This document shows, in pieces, positions 21,406-30,957 of a stretch of DNA of 64,000 nt. Every line of letters begins with the position of its first letter. Within the stretch, counting starts at the first letter, position 1. The DNA comes from Bradyrhizobium sp. BTAi1 (GTDB taxonomy: Bacteria > Pseudomonadota > Alphaproteobacteria > Rhizobiales > Xanthobacteraceae): positions 682,001 to 746,000 of the forward strand of contig NC_009485.1 in the NCBI RefSeq assembly GCF_000015165.1, written 5' to 3'. The notes under the pieces were generated by a model. It did not search any database, was not told the DNA's origin, and saw only the letters and a list, made by a program, of their open reading frames with translations. The translations under genes were made by a program, and so were the position numbers.

Positions 21406-22716
21406 ATGGCCGCGCCGACGACGCTTCAAGGCACATCCCGTACGAGACCGGCAGCGACGCCGAAGGGAGCCTGGAAGGTCACCTTCCTGCTGTTCCTGTT
21501 CATGCTGGTGAATTTCGCCGACAAGATCGTGGTCGGCCTCGCTGGCGTGCCGATCATGACCGAGCTCAACCTCTCAGCCGAGCAGTTCGGACTGCTGGGC
21601 TCCTCCTTCTTCTTTCTGTTTTCGATCTCGGCCATCGTCGTCGGTTTCATCGTCAACAAGGTGCCGACGCGCTGGGTCCTGCTGGTGCTGGCGCTGGTCT
21701 GGGCGGTGGCGCAGTTTCCGATGGTCGGCAGCGTCGGCTTCACCACGCTCCTGATCTGCCGAATCATTCTCGGCGCCGGCGAGGGGCCCGCGGCCTCGGT
21801 GGCCGTCCACGCGATCTACAAATGGTTTCCCGACGAGAAGCGGGCGATGCCGACCGCGATCCTGTCGCAGGGCTCCGCCTTCGGCGTCATTCTCGCAGTG
21901 CCCGCGCTGAACTTCGTGATCGTGAATTATGGCTGGCATTACGCCTTCGGAGCACTCGGCATCGTCGGACTGATGTGGAGCGCCGCATGGCTGTGGCTCG
22001 GCCAGGAAGGGCCGCTGGCTGAGATCGAACTTGCCGGATTGCGCGAGCAGCGCGTGCCCTATCTGCAGCTCCTGACGTCGCGCACCTTCGTCGGCTGCGT
22101 CGCCGCGACCTTCGGCGCCTATTGGGCGCTGTCGCTCGGGCTCACCTGGTTCACGCCGTTCCTGGTCAAGGGGCTCGGTTTCTCGCAGCAGCAGGCCGGC
22201 TTCATCTCGATCCTGCCCTGGGTGTTCGGTGCGTGCGTGGTGATGACCACGGGCTGGCTGTCGCAGCGGCTGATGGCGCGGGGCGTCTCGACGCGCATGG
22301 CCCGCGGGGTGCTCGGGGCGACGCCGTTGATCTTCGGCGGCATGCTGATGGCGGCGATGCCGCATGTCGACGGCGCCACCACGCGGATCGCGCTGCTCGT
22401 CGTCGGCTCGGGGCTGTGCGGGTCGATCTATGTCGTCTGCGCGCCGATGATCGGTGAGTTCACGCCGGTGTCCCAGCGCGGCGCCGTCATCGCCATCTAT
22501 GGCGCGCTCTACACGCTCGCCGGCATCATCGCGCCGGTGGTGATGGGCAAGATGATCCAGGCCTCGGGCAGTCTGCTCGACGGCTACATGTCCGGCTTCA
22601 CCATCAACGCCGTGATCATGGTGATCGCCGGCCTCACCGGGCTTGCGCTGCTCTGGCCGAACACCGAGCGCGCGCGCCTGCAGGCGCATCAGGCTGTCGC
22701 GCCGGAATTCGCCTGA
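21406..22716 (+). CDS. MFS transporter, anion:cation symporter type
   Basis: A 436-residue carrier with 12 predicted helices. The first begins near residue 25 with VNFADKIVVGLAG. RIILGAGEGPAASVAVHAIYKWFP around residue 120 matches the anion:cation symporter (phthalate/glucarate/tartrate) family, which imports organic anions with protons or sodium. GGGGAAG precedes the ATG. It is divergent from the LolD operon. The amidohydrolase on its right is convergent, so there is no operon partner to name the substrate. Confidence 0.87.
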   Translation: MAAPTTLQGTSRTRPAATPKGAWKVTFLLFLFMLVNFADKIVVGLAGVPIMTELNLSAEQFGLLGSSFFFLFSISAIVVGFIVNKVPTRWVLLVLALVWAVAQFPMVGSVGFTTLLICRIILGAGEGPAASVAVHAIYKWFPDEKRAMPTAILSQGSAFGVILAVPALNFVIVNYGWHYAFGALGIVGLMWSAAWLWLGQEGPLAEIELAGLREQRVPYLQLLTSRTFVGCVAATFGAYWALSLGLTWFTPFLVKGLGFSQQQAGFISILPWVFGACVVMTTGWLSQRLMARGVSTRMARGVLGATPLIFGGMLMAAMPHVDGATTRIALLVVGSGLCGSIYVVCAPMIGEFTPVSQRGAVIAIYGALYTLAGIIAPVVMGKMIQASGSLLDGYMSGFTINAVIMVIAGLTGLALLWPNTERARLQAHQAVAPEFA

Positions 22717-22780
22717 GCCGTAGCTGGGCGGGGCGCGACAGATGAGTATCGTGGAGCTGCGGGCGAGAGGCTGCCAACCA

Positions 22781-22985
22781 CGTTCTCGGCGTCGTGCCGG
22801 ACAAGCGCGCGCGACGCGCGCGCAGATCCGGGATCCATAACATCAGGGAGTTGTTCGAGTCACGGTCGCCGACCATTTGCGTCCCAGCCAGATCCGCTGT
22901 GGTGTAGAGGGCCGGGGCGGCATCCGCCAACGCTTTCGCGTTGCCGGACTTGCCCGGAATGACATCGAATGTGAGACGCGCATCT
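22781..22985. repeat. Composite palindromic repeat region
   Basis: The 297-bp convergent gap holds GCGCGCGCG-A-CGCGCGCGC (22805-22823) and a pair of fragments, CGTCGTGCCGGACAAG near 22791 and TTGCCGGACTTGCCCGGAATGAC near 22949, that look like eroded ends of the repeat family seen at 38241 and 57877. No gene is supported. Confidence 0.55.
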
Positions 22986-23013
22986 TGGCGATGCGGCGGG
23001 AGGTTGCCTCCCT

Positions 23014-24732
23014 CTATTGCACGCCGCTGCGCGCGCCCTTGACCAGCCGCCCCGGCCTCGCACCGGTGGCTTCGCCGTGCCGGCGCGTCACCACCCCCGA
23101 GACGATCGTCGCGTCATAACCGTCGACCTCCTGCATCAGCCGCCGGCCGCCGACCGGCAGGTCGTAATGGACCTTGGGCGGATGCAGATGCAGCCGGCCG
23201 TAGTCGATGACGTTCACATCCGCCTTGTAGCCGGGGGCAATCAGGCCGCGATCGTCGAGACCGACCGAGAGCGCGGTCTTGCGCGACTGCGCCGCGACGA
23301 CGAAGGGAATTGAGAGCTTGTCACCGCGCTTGCGGTCGCGCGTCCAGTGCGTCAGCAGATAGGTCGGGAAGCTCGCATCGCAGATGATGCCGCAATGCGC
23401 GCCGCCATCGCTGAGGCCGGGCACGCTGCGCGGATCGCGCAGCATCTCATAGGTGGCGTCGAGATTGCCGTCGGAATAGTTCAGGAACGGGACGTAGAGC
23501 ATGCCGCGCCCCTGGTCTGACAGCATCGCGTTGTAAGCCAGCTCCTCCGGCCGGCAGCCGCGCGCACGGGCCCGGGCGCCGAGCGACTGTTCCGGCGGCT
23601 GTTCATAATCCGGCGGATCGCCGAGCAGATACATTTTGTCGTAGTTCGGCCTGAAGAACAGCGGATCGTCGGTCGCGCGGGCCTGTTCGCTCAGGATCGC
23701 TGCGCGCAGCTGCGGATCGCGCATCCGCGCGACACGCTCGGCCAGCGGCAGATGCGCGATCGCCTGATAGCTCGGATGGGTCTGCAGCGGGTTGCGCGAC
23801 AGCTCCAGCCCAAGCAGCAGGCCAACAGGGCGCGCGGCGATCTGTGCCGTCACCGACAGGCCGCGCGCGGCCGCGCTGTTGATCTCGGCCAGGGTCTGCC
23901 TCCAGCGCTGCGGCGCGCGGTCGTTCTGCGTCACCGAGAACGAGATCGGGCATCTCGTTTTGTCCGCGATGCGCAGCATCATCGGCAGGTCTTCATGAAT
24001 AGTGGAGATGTCCAACACGAATTGCAGCACGCTGCGCCCGGCGCTCTGCATCGCCTCGGCGATCGTCGTCAGCTCGTCCTCGCCGGCTATCAAGGTCGGC
24101 GTGTAGTCGCCGGTCGATGTCCGGTGGTTGAGGGTACGTGAGGTCGAGAAGCCGAGCGCGCCGGCCTTGACTGCATCGCGCGCCAGCACGGCCATCGCGC
24201 GGTTGTCGTCGGCCGTGGCAGGATCGCGTCGCGCGCCGCGCTCGCCCATCACATAGACGCGCAACGCTGCATGCGGCAGCTGGGCGCCGATGTCGAGATC
24301 GAATTCGCGTCTGCCGAGCCACGCCATGTAGTCCGGGAAGCTTTCCCATTCCCAGGGAATGCCGGCCTCGAGCACCGGCTCGGGAATGTCCTCGACCCCT
24401 TCCATCAGCTGGATCAGCCGCTGGTGATCGGCCGGCCGGCATGGCGCGAAGCCGACGCCGCAATTGCCCATGATCGCCGTGGTGACGCCGTTCTGCGACG
24501 ATGGCGAGATGTCGTGGCTCCACGTCACTTGGCCGTCGTAATGGGTGTGAACGTCGACGAAGCCGGGCGTCACGAGCTTGCCGCGTGCGTCGATCTCCTC
24601 GCGGCCGGACGCTTGGATCTTGCCGACTTCGACGATGAGGCCGTTCGCGATTGCGACATCGGCCTCATGGAGCTCGCCGCCCGAGCCGTCGGCGATGGTT
24701 CCGCCGCGGATCACGAGATCTGGCTGCGTCAT
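23014..24732 (-). CDS. N-acyl-D-amino-acid deacylase-type amidohydrolase
   Basis: A 572-residue metal-dependent hydrolase of the D-aminoacylase (amidohydrolase 3) family. It would cut acyl groups from D-amino acids or related amides in the cytoplasm. The metal motif DVHTHYDGQ contains H62 and H64. MGNCGVGFAPC and the C-terminal SDGGAHCGI follow, with a closing composite beta-domain. ATG 24732 has GGGGAAG upstream. An Fsr-like MFS gene lies 147 bp upstream on the same strand, but a likely promoter sits between them. Confidence 0.88.
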   Translation of the reverse strand: MTQPDLVIRGGTIADGSGGELHEADVAIANGLIVEVGKIQASGREEIDARGKLVTPGFVDVHTHYDGQVTWSHDISPSSQNGVTTAIMGNCGVGFAPCRPADHQRLIQLMEGVEDIPEPVLEAGIPWEWESFPDYMAWLGRREFDLDIGAQLPHAALRVYVMGERGARRDPATADDNRAMAVLARDAVKAGALGFSTSRTLNHRTSTGDYTPTLIAGEDELTTIAEAMQSAGRSVLQFVLDISTIHEDLPMMLRIADKTRCPISFSVTQNDRAPQRWRQTLAEINSAAARGLSVTAQIAARPVGLLLGLELSRNPLQTHPSYQAIAHLPLAERVARMRDPQLRAAILSEQARATDDPLFFRPNYDKMYLLGDPPDYEQPPEQSLGARARARGCRPEELAYNAMLSDQGRGMLYVPFLNYSDGNLDATYEMLRDPRSVPGLSDGGAHCGIICDASFPTYLLTHWTRDRKRGDKLSIPFVVAAQSRKTALSVGLDDRGLIAPGYKADVNVIDYGRLHLHPPKVHYDLPVGGRRLMQEVDGYDATIVSGVVTRRHGEATGARPGRLVKGARSGVQ

Positions 24733-24767
24733 GGCGTGTCTTCCCCGGATCGTGTTGTTTTGGGGAT

Positions 24768-24795
24768 ATCATCGGCGGACGAGAGATGATGTCAA
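24768..24795 (-). promoter_or_regulatory. Candidate sigma-70 promoter for the amidohydrolase
   Basis: On the minus strand a perfect TTGACA (24795-24790) is followed after 16 bp by GATGAT (24773-24768), a 4 of 6 match to the -10 box. Transcription would begin about 28 bp before the ATG at 24732. The -10 match is only fair. Confidence 0.45.
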
Positions 24796-24879
24796 CATGC
24801 GCGAGCGGACGGCAGCATTGCGAGATGACGCTGACGCGCGAGCCAGCATCCGTTGCGTTCATGCCCGTCGCAGCGAGAC

Positions 24880-26103
24880 TTAAGCCTTCGCCTTCTTTGG
24901 CTCGGTGAAGAACGCGAGCACGATGGTCAGCAGCATGAACACGACCGAGGTGCCGAACACCCAGCGCGGCGCGTTCATGTCCATGATCCAGCCGAACAGC
25001 AACGGGCTGACGACGCCGGCGAAATTGAAGCCGGTGGAGACGATGCCGAAGGCGCGGCCGGCCGCGCCTGCAGGCGCCGCATTGCGCACCAGCATGTCGC
25101 GGGATGGTGCGATGACGCCGCTCATGAAGCCTGCGACCAGCATGATCGCGATCAGCAATGCAGCGGGCAGGCTCACGAAGGTGATGATCAGCACCAGCAC
25201 CGCATTGATCGCATAGGCGACGGCCGCGACAAGGTTGTGATGACGGATGCGATCGGCGAGCTGGCCGCCGGCGAGCACGCCGATGGCGCTGGCGCCGAGG
25301 AACGCGGTCAACGCGATGTTGGCGGTCGAGAACGAGATGCCGTAGCCGTTCATGAAGGCCACGACGCCGAAGCTGGAAATGCCGGCGTTGGACAGGCTGA
25401 GCAGCATGAAGAACACGGTCAGCAGCATCAGCATCGGCGTCAGCAGGCTGGGCTGTTTGGCCCGGGTGCCGTCGGCCTTGGTGTGATGCGGATGCGGCGG
25501 CACCTCCGGCACATTGCCGGCGAGCAGCAGCAGCGCTGCCAGCGGACCGACCAGGCCGGCCGCGATCAGCGCGCCGGAGCCGCCGACCGTGGTGACCAGG
25601 GCCGCCATGATCGCGGGCGCGACGGCGCCGCCGAGATAGCCGGCGAAGGTGTGCACGCCGAAGGCGCGGCCCATCCGGCTCTCCTCCATGTGCGCCGACA
25701 GCAGCGCGTAGTCGGAGGGATGATAGACGGCATTGGCGAGGCCCAGCAGCACGGCCGAGGCGACGAGGCTGGCATAGGTCAGGTAGATCCCCAGCAACGC
25801 GAGCGACAGGCCGCCGAGCGTCAGGCCGAGCAGCAGGATCCGGCGCGCGCCTGCGCGGTCGACGAGATAGCCGACCGGGGCCTGGGTCAGCGCGGAGACG
25901 ACGGCGAACACCGTGAGCGGAAAGCCGAGCTCGACATAGCCGACGCCGAGCCTCTCCTTTAGGTAGGGAAACAGCATCGGCAGCACCAGCATGTGCAGGT
26001 GGCTGACCCAGTGCGCGAGCGAGATCAGCGCCAGCGTGCGCAGCGAGGAGGCGGCCCGGACCGGAGCACCGGTATGTTGCGATGCGGCGAGAACGTCAGC
26101 CAT
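24880..26103 (-). CDS. MFS transporter, fosmidomycin-resistance (Fsr)-like
   Basis: A 407-residue carrier with 12 helices. Early motifs [15 protein letters not shown] and [13 protein letters not shown] are characteristic of the Fsr-like branch of the major facilitator family, which contains drug and small-molecule exporters. A His- and Pro-rich cytoplasmic loop (about 200-215) separates the two halves. It lies upstream of the amidohydrolase on the same strand and might move its substrate or product, but this is inference from position only. Confidence 0.85.
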   Translation of the reverse strand: MADVLAASQHTGAPVRAASSLRTLALISLAHWVSHLHMLVLPMLFPYLKERLGVGYVELGFPLTVFAVVSALTQAPVGYLVDRAGARRILLLGLTLGGLSLALLGIYLTYASLVASAVLLGLANAVYHPSDYALLSAHMEESRMGRAFGVHTFAGYLGGAVAPAIMAALVTTVGGSGALIAAGLVGPLAALLLLAGNVPEVPPHPHHTKADGTRAKQPSLLTPMLMLLTVFFMLLSLSNAGISSFGVVAFMNGYGISFSTANIALTAFLGASAIGVLAGGQLADRIRHHNLVAAVAYAINAVLVLIITFVSLPAALLIAIMLVAGFMSGVIAPSRDMLVRNAAPAGAAGRAFGIVSTGFNFAGVVSPLLFGWIMDMNAPRWVFGTSVVFMLLTIVLAFFTEPKKAKA

Positions 26104-26545
26104 GGTCGATCCGTTTGGCTCCCGGCGTCAGCGATGGAACTGGAGGGCGCGTTGCCGGCAGATCGCCAAGAGACCGCCGAGAAACCGCCAAGGCCCCTCG
26201 CAAAGGGCGCGCGACACAACGACACACTATCGGATTGCGGTTCATTGTCCATGAACGCGGGCGCATGGCACCTGCGCGGCTGGCTGGCGTTCGCGACAAT
26301 CGCCAAGCGATCCGCGCCGTTGCAGCGTCCTGAGTGGCAGGCCCATCGCCCCTCCCGACAGAGGTTCATCCCCACCGGCGGATATCTGTGGCACGACAGG
26401 CTCAACATGCAGCGTGCCACAAGACAGATCACGCGGTATGGGCCTCCGGTCTGCGCCCGCCGACGCTTCGCGTCATCGGACTTGCCCGGGACGACAGCGC
26501 AATGTGCGGTGCCGTCGGGGGGACAGTCCAGAGTTCATTGACCGC
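26104..26545. other. Gene-free 442-bp stretch between an MFS gene and the persulfide dioxygenase
   Basis: No supported gene. It contains an inverted repeat TGTGGCACG (26387-26395) / CGTGCCACA (26413-26421) with a 17-nt loop. A fragment around 26440-26500 (GGTATGGGCCTCCGG...TTGCCCGGGACGAC) resembles eroded ends of Bradyrhizobium intergenic repeats. The left part should hold the MFS promoter. Confidence 0.5.
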
Positions 26546-27583
26546 TTACTGCTCGACCGGTCCGCCAGCCTTCCTCCACGCATCGAGCCCGCCCTCGATA
26601 TGCGCGGTGTTGGTAAGCCCCGCCGCTTGCGCGCTCTGCACCGCCATCGCCGAGCGCTCGCCATAGGCGCAGAAGAACATGATGCGGCGGCCGGTGGCGG
26701 CGGCGACCTCGCGCAGCATGCCGCCGGGCTTCAGACTGTCCTCGATCGCGGGATAGGGCGCATGCAGCGCACCCGCGAGGGTGCCGTGCCTGGCGCGCTC
26801 CGATGCCTCGCGCAAATCGACCAGCAGCACGTCGGGGCGTCCCAGGCATGCGATCGCCTCGCGCGCCGACAGCGCCAGGCCCTGTTTGGCAAGCTCGTCC
26901 TGGTGCAGGCCGACCCGCATATTGGCGGGAACCGCGACGTCCATCATCTTCGGATTGGGAAGGTTCAGCCCGGCCATCAGCGCCACGTAGTCGTCGACGG
27001 AGCGCACCTGCAGGCGCGGATTGTAGCGACGCTCCTCGCCGATGGTGGAGACGGTATCGCCCTTGTAGTCGTGCGCGGGATAGACCAGCGTGTCGTCCGG
27101 CAGGCGCAGCAGCTTGTTGAAGATCGACTCATATTGCTGGCGCGCATCGCCGTTCTGGAAATCGGTGCGGCCGGTGCCGCGGATCAGCAGCGTGTCGCCG
27201 GTGAAGACGCGGTCGCCCATCAGGAAGCTGTAGGAATCGTCGGTGTGGCCCGGCGTGTAGATCACCGCGAGGCTGATGCCCTCGATCGCGATCCTGTCGC
27301 CTTCGGCCACGCGCATCGCCACCACATCGGCCTTGGTCTGCTCGCCCATGATGGTGACGCAATGGGTGCGGTCGCGCAACGCGCCGAGGCCGGTGACGTG
27401 GTCGGCATGCAGATGCGTGTCGACCGCCTTGACCAGGCGCAGATCGAGCTCGCGCAGCAACTGGCAATAGCGATCGACCTTCTCCAGCACGGGATCAATG
27501 ATCAGCGCCTCGCCGCCGCTGCGGCTGGCGAGGATGTAGCTGTAGGTGCCGGAGACGCTGTCGAACAATTGGCGGAAGATCAT
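26546..27583 (-). CDS. Persulfide dioxygenase-rhodanese fusion
   Basis: A 345-residue two-domain enzyme. The N-terminal metallo-beta-lactamase domain (1-235) has THLHADH (H57, H59, D61, H62), H113, D130 and H171. This pattern, with few extra residues, fits ETHE1/PDO-type enzymes that oxidise glutathione persulfide to sulfite. The C-terminal rhodanese domain (about 240-345) has active-site C305 in FFCAYGERS. It lies 102 bp after soxB on the same strand, probably the last gene of the sox transcript, and could process sulfane sulfur left by a Sox system without SoxCD. Confidence 0.9.
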   Translation of the reverse strand: MIFRQLFDSVSGTYSYILASRSGGEALIIDPVLEKVDRYCQLLRELDLRLVKAVDTHLHADHVTGLGALRDRTHCVTIMGEQTKADVVAMRVAEGDRIAIEGISLAVIYTPGHTDDSYSFLMGDRVFTGDTLLIRGTGRTDFQNGDARQQYESIFNKLLRLPDDTLVYPAHDYKGDTVSTIGEERRYNPRLQVRSVDDYVALMAGLNLPNPKMMDVAVPANMRVGLHQDELAKQGLALSAREAIACLGRPDVLLVDLREASERARHGTLAGALHAPYPAIEDSLKPGGMLREVAAATGRRIMFFCAYGERSAMAVQSAQAAGLTNTAHIEGGLDAWRKAGGPVEQ

Positions 27584-27685
27584 GACGCATCCTCCGATTC
27601 GGATTATGCGGCCGATTACAGCACGCTGTGCGCCGCGCCACCAACATCCTTCGATGACGCGCTCCGCGTTGCGGCGCAGCGCGCC

Positions 27686-29437
27686 TCAGGACGGCGCTGC
27701 AAAACCGGGATTGCCGTCCACGCCGGACAGCGTGACGGTGCTTGTTCCCGCCGAGGTCAGGCCGACGCTGCGCAGATGCGTCGCGACGACCTCCCATACC
27801 GGCTTGCCGTCCTGCGCCGTCATCGACGCCCAGCCGGCAATCTTGTAGGTCTTGCCCGGCTCCAGCGCCCGGCCATTGGCGAGCGTGAGGTCCGAGATGC
27901 GCCGGCCGATCGCCTCGGCGGGTGCGCAGCGGTAGGACAGGCCTTCGAGCCGCACCATGTCGCCGCCCTGCTGCAGATACGGGTCGGCGTTGAACAGGTT
28001 GTCGCAGACGTCTTCCAGCACGTCCTTGATCTGCGCGCCGGTCAGCCGCTGCACATAGGTCTCGGGATAGCTGATCGCCGTCTGCGCCAGCACGTCTTCC
28101 AGCATGATGGATTGGCCGGCGATCAACGTCGTGCCCCAGCGGAACCCGGGCGACAGCGCGATCTCCGCATCGAGCTGGCTGCGCAACGCCTCGCAGATCA
28201 TGTCGTCGGTCGGGCCCTCGAAATTGCCGCGTCGATAGAGCAAGCGGTCCGAGGTCGCGAGCTTCTCGCTCCAGGCGGCGACCTGCGGCTGCTGGGTCTG
28301 GTCGATCAGCGCCTGCATGGCAGGGTCGGGCTTCAGCAACTCCGAATAGACCGGCAGCAGCCGGTAGCGCGCATCGGCGACGCGGCCCTTGCCGACGTCG
28401 AGATCGAGCACCGCGAGGAATTTGCCGTTCGAGCCGGCATTGGTGACCAAGGTCGTGCCCTTGGCGTTGCTGACCGCGACCGGCTGCGGCACGGCATCAT
28501 GGGTGTGGCCGCCGAGAATCACGTCGATGCCGGTGACCCGGCCTGCCAGCTTGAGGTCGACATCCATGCCGTTATGCGACAGCAGGATCACGGCATCGAC
28601 CTTGTCGGCGCCGCGCAATCCGTCGACCAGTTTCTGCAACTCCTCCTCGCGGATGCCGAAGGTCCAGTCCGGCGTGAAGCGGCGCGGATGCGCGACCGGC
28701 ACGTAGGGGAAGGCCTGTCCGATGACGGCGATGCGCGCGCCGCCGATCTCCTTGATCATGGACGCTTTGAAGACGCGTCCCGATCCCGGATCGAACGCCT
28801 TGGCGTCGTTGAACGCCGCCTCCTCGGTCAGGAACACGTTCTGCGCCAGGAACTCGCCCTTGAAGCGCGCGAGGTTGGCGCGCAGCGCCTCCTCGCCATA
28901 GGTGAACTCCCAATGTCCGGTCATCGCGTCGATGCCGAGCAGGTTGGCCGCGCTCACCATGTCGGCGCCGTGCATCGCGTTGGCGAGCCCGCTGCCCTGC
29001 CAGAGGTCGCCGCCATCGAGCAGCAGCGCGCGCCGGTCGCCGACATCGGCGCGGAGCTTGTCGATCAAGGTCTTCAGATGCGCGAAGCCGCCCATGCGGC
29101 CGAACCGGCCGGAATATTTCTCGAACTCGAACGAGGTGAAGGCATAGGCCTCGGCGCTGTCGGGCCGGATGCCATAGCGTTCGAGAAAGGCGCGCTCGAC
29201 CAGATGCGGCGGCCGTCCCCACATCTCGCCGATGCCGATATTGACGCTGGGCTCGCGGAAATACACCGGCTTGAGCTGCGCATGCGTGTCGGTCATGTGC
29301 AGGATGCGCGCATTGCCGAACTTTTCGACGTCGTAGAGGCTGACGGTCTCGGCGGCGCGGACGCTGCGCAGCAGCGCCGGCGCGGCCAGCGCAGCGGCAC
29401 CCGACACTCTAAGAAAATCACGGCGCCGCATCGTCAT
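27686..29437 (-). CDS. soxB: SoxB thiosulfohydrolase
   Basis: A 583-residue periplasmic enzyme that hydrolyses the sulfonate of the SoxY-cysteine S-thiosulfonate to release sulfate. A twin-arginine signal (MTMRRRDFLRVSG) fits export of a folded, dimanganese-type protein. Metal motifs include HMTDTHAQ (D50, H52), LDGGDLWQGSG, GHWEFTYG, LSHNGMD and GGHTHD. ATG 29437 has AGGA 8 bp upstream; the frame continues 43 codons upstream but that part is arginine-rich readthrough. It starts 10 bp after the stop of the soxK-like gene. Confidence 0.96.
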   Translation of the reverse strand: MTMRRRDFLRVSGAAALAAPALLRSVRAAETVSLYDVEKFGNARILHMTDTHAQLKPVYFREPSVNIGIGEMWGRPPHLVERAFLERYGIRPDSAEAYAFTSFEFEKYSGRFGRMGGFAHLKTLIDKLRADVGDRRALLLDGGDLWQGSGLANAMHGADMVSAANLLGIDAMTGHWEFTYGEEALRANLARFKGEFLAQNVFLTEEAAFNDAKAFDPGSGRVFKASMIKEIGGARIAVIGQAFPYVPVAHPRRFTPDWTFGIREEELQKLVDGLRGADKVDAVILLSHNGMDVDLKLAGRVTGIDVILGGHTHDAVPQPVAVSNAKGTTLVTNAGSNGKFLAVLDLDVGKGRVADARYRLLPVYSELLKPDPAMQALIDQTQQPQVAAWSEKLATSDRLLYRRGNFEGPTDDMICEALRSQLDAEIALSPGFRWGTTLIAGQSIMLEDVLAQTAISYPETYVQRLTGAQIKDVLEDVCDNLFNADPYLQQGGDMVRLEGLSYRCAPAEAIGRRISDLTLANGRALEPGKTYKIAGWASMTAQDGKPVWEVVATHLRSVGLTSAGTSTVTLSGVDGNPGFAAPS

Positions 29438-29447
29438 GGCCAGCGTC

Positions 29448-29777
29448 CTAGCGGATCTCCATGTCCTTCCAGCGCTGCTTTTCGCTGGTGGCCTGGACGA
29501 TCGAGGCCTTGGCGAGCGCCTCCGCCTCCTGTGCAGCCTTGACGGCCTGATCGAAATTGCCGGCATCCGCCGCCTTCTTGGCAGCGGTGAGGGCGGCCTG
29601 GGTCACTGTCCATTGGTTGCGCAGACGTCCGGCTTCCTTGTTGGCGCTCTCGGCCGCCGCGACAGCCGTGAGATAGTCGGCTTCCGACGCGGCCCGCGCG
29701 GAGCCGGCGCCGACCGCGACCACCATCAAGGCGAAGACGATCTTTTTCATGACGTGTGGAGTCATGGCAGCTTTCAT
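29448..29777 (-). CDS. soxK: SoxK-like SoxXA-binding protein
   Basis: A small secreted protein (109 residues from ATG 29777; in-frame ATGs at 29765 and 29750 are alternatives). The signal peptide MKKIVFALMVVAVGAGSARA is followed by a short alpha-helical domain rich in Ala, Lys and Glu, ending TSEKQRWKDMEIR. Size, helix content and place between soxA and soxB fit SoxK/SAXB, which in green sulfur bacteria binds SoxXA and raises its activity. GAGAG upstream of 29777 supports that start. Function is inferred from context and gross features. Confidence 0.8.
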   Translation of the reverse strand: MKAAMTPHVMKKIVFALMVVAVGAGSARAASEADYLTAVAAAESANKEAGRLRNQWTVTQAALTAAKKAADAGNFDQAVKAAQEAEALAKASIVQATSEKQRWKDMEIR

Positions 29778-29785
29778 GGCAGCTC

Positions 29786-30634
29786 TCACGGCCGCGCTCC
29801 CGGTCCTGAAACCGGCAGGCCGTTTGACACGTAGGAGAGATAATATTCGAGGTTGCGATATTCGTCCGACTGCGGCTCCAGCGGCACGGCGCGGGTCTGG
29901 CTGTTGCAGGTGACGATGCGCCGGCTGATCGTGCCCATGCCGCTCCATTCCGAGCGGTAGATCGGCATCGCGTTGAGGATGCCGAGCGCCGGCGCCAGGA
30001 TCTCGGCACGGATGCGCTCCCCTGGGCTCTGTACGTGGCAGCTCGCGCAGGAGAAGTTCAACTGGCCGCGGCGGGTGTAGAAGTACTCCTTGCCCTTCTC
30101 ATAGGCTTCCAGCGCGCGCGGATCATCCGGGATCTTGATGTCGAAGCGCTTGCCGCGCGAGGTGAACGCCATGTAGGCGGTCAACGAGGCCATCTCGTCC
30201 TTGACGTAGGAGTAGGGCGCCTCGCCATTGGCTTCGCGGCAGCGGTTCAAGGCCAGCTCGAGGGTGATGACCTTGCCTTCCTTGTCGTCGAAATACGGAT
30301 AATTCTGCCGGATGCCGATGCCGCCATTCGGGAAGCAGTCGGCATAGGTCTTGCCGTTCTTGAACGGCTTGGCGAACATCTCCTTGCCGGCCTCGAGCGC
30401 GAACTCGTAAGGCGGAAACTGCTCCTTCTCCTCCCACTGGCGGCGCATGTCGGCGTTCATCGAGTATGGGCCGTTGACGAAATCGTCGAACGCGACCTTC
30501 GGGAACTTCTTGACGAAGTAGTCCTGGAACGCCTTGGCGTCCGCGACCGGATCGGGCCTGTCGGCCGCCGCAACGGCGGATGCACCGAGACCGAGAGCCA
30601 GCGCGACAGAGAGAATGAGGCGCGTCGCGCTCAT
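29786..30634 (-). CDS. soxA: SoxA, c-type cytochrome subunit of SoxXA
   Basis: A 282-residue periplasmic cytochrome that, with SoxX, links thiosulfate oxidatively to the SoxY cysteine. The signal peptide ends near VAAA. The C-terminal haem site is CASCH (C196, C199, H200), and C243 in VTCNSQT matches the catalytic, persulfide-modified Cys ligand. The N-terminal domain keeps C100 and C132 but has no CxxCH, so this is the one-haem type. Its ATG overlaps the soxZ stop as ATGA. Confidence 0.96.
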   Translation of the reverse strand: MSATRLILSVALALGLGASAVAAADRPDPVADAKAFQDYFVKKFPKVAFDDFVNGPYSMNADMRRQWEEKEQFPPYEFALEAGKEMFAKPFKNGKTYADCFPNGGIGIRQNYPYFDDKEGKVITLELALNRCREANGEAPYSYVKDEMASLTAYMAFTSRGKRFDIKIPDDPRALEAYEKGKEYFYTRRGQLNFSCASCHVQSPGERIRAEILAPALGILNAMPIYRSEWSGMGTISRRIVTCNSQTRAVPLEPQSDEYRNLEYYLSYVSNGLPVSGPGARP

Positions 30635-30942
30635 TGGATGGTCGCCGTCAGGCTGTCGGTGGCGCCCTTGTTGTCAACCCAGCTCACCTTCAATTCGTCG
30701 CCTTTGGCGGCGCCCTTGAAGGCGAATTTGACATAGGGGTCCTTGGAGACCGCGGTGCCCCAATCGGCCAGAAACACGGTCTTGTCCTTGTGCACGAAGG
30801 TCAGCTGCTGGATGTAGTGCGCCGGGATCAGTTCGCCCTTGGCGTCCTTGACGAGGCCGGTATCCATCGGATGCTGGATCAGGGTCTGCACCTCGGCGAT
30901 CTCGCCGTTCAGGATTGCGCGGACGCGGATGCTCGATGCCAT
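30631..30942 (-). CDS. soxZ: SoxZ, sulfur-carrier partner
   Basis: A 103-residue immunoglobulin-like protein that forms the SoxYZ carrier. It has IRVRAILNGEIAEVQTLIQHPMDTG at its start and no signal peptide, as usual for SoxZ, which is exported bound to SoxY by the Tat route. It starts 15 bp after soxY and overlaps soxA by 4 bp. Confidence 0.96.
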   Translation of the reverse strand: MASSIRVRAILNGEIAEVQTLIQHPMDTGLVKDAKGELIPAHYIQQLTFVHKDKTVFLADWGTAVSKDPYVKFAFKGAAKGDELKVSWVDNKGATDSLTATIQ

Positions 30943-30957
30943 GATGATCTCCTGTCC

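Noticed and set aside
26389..26405. Sigma-54-like TGGCACG
   Set aside because: No TTGC follows at the required distance; the TGGCACG is part of an inverted repeat.
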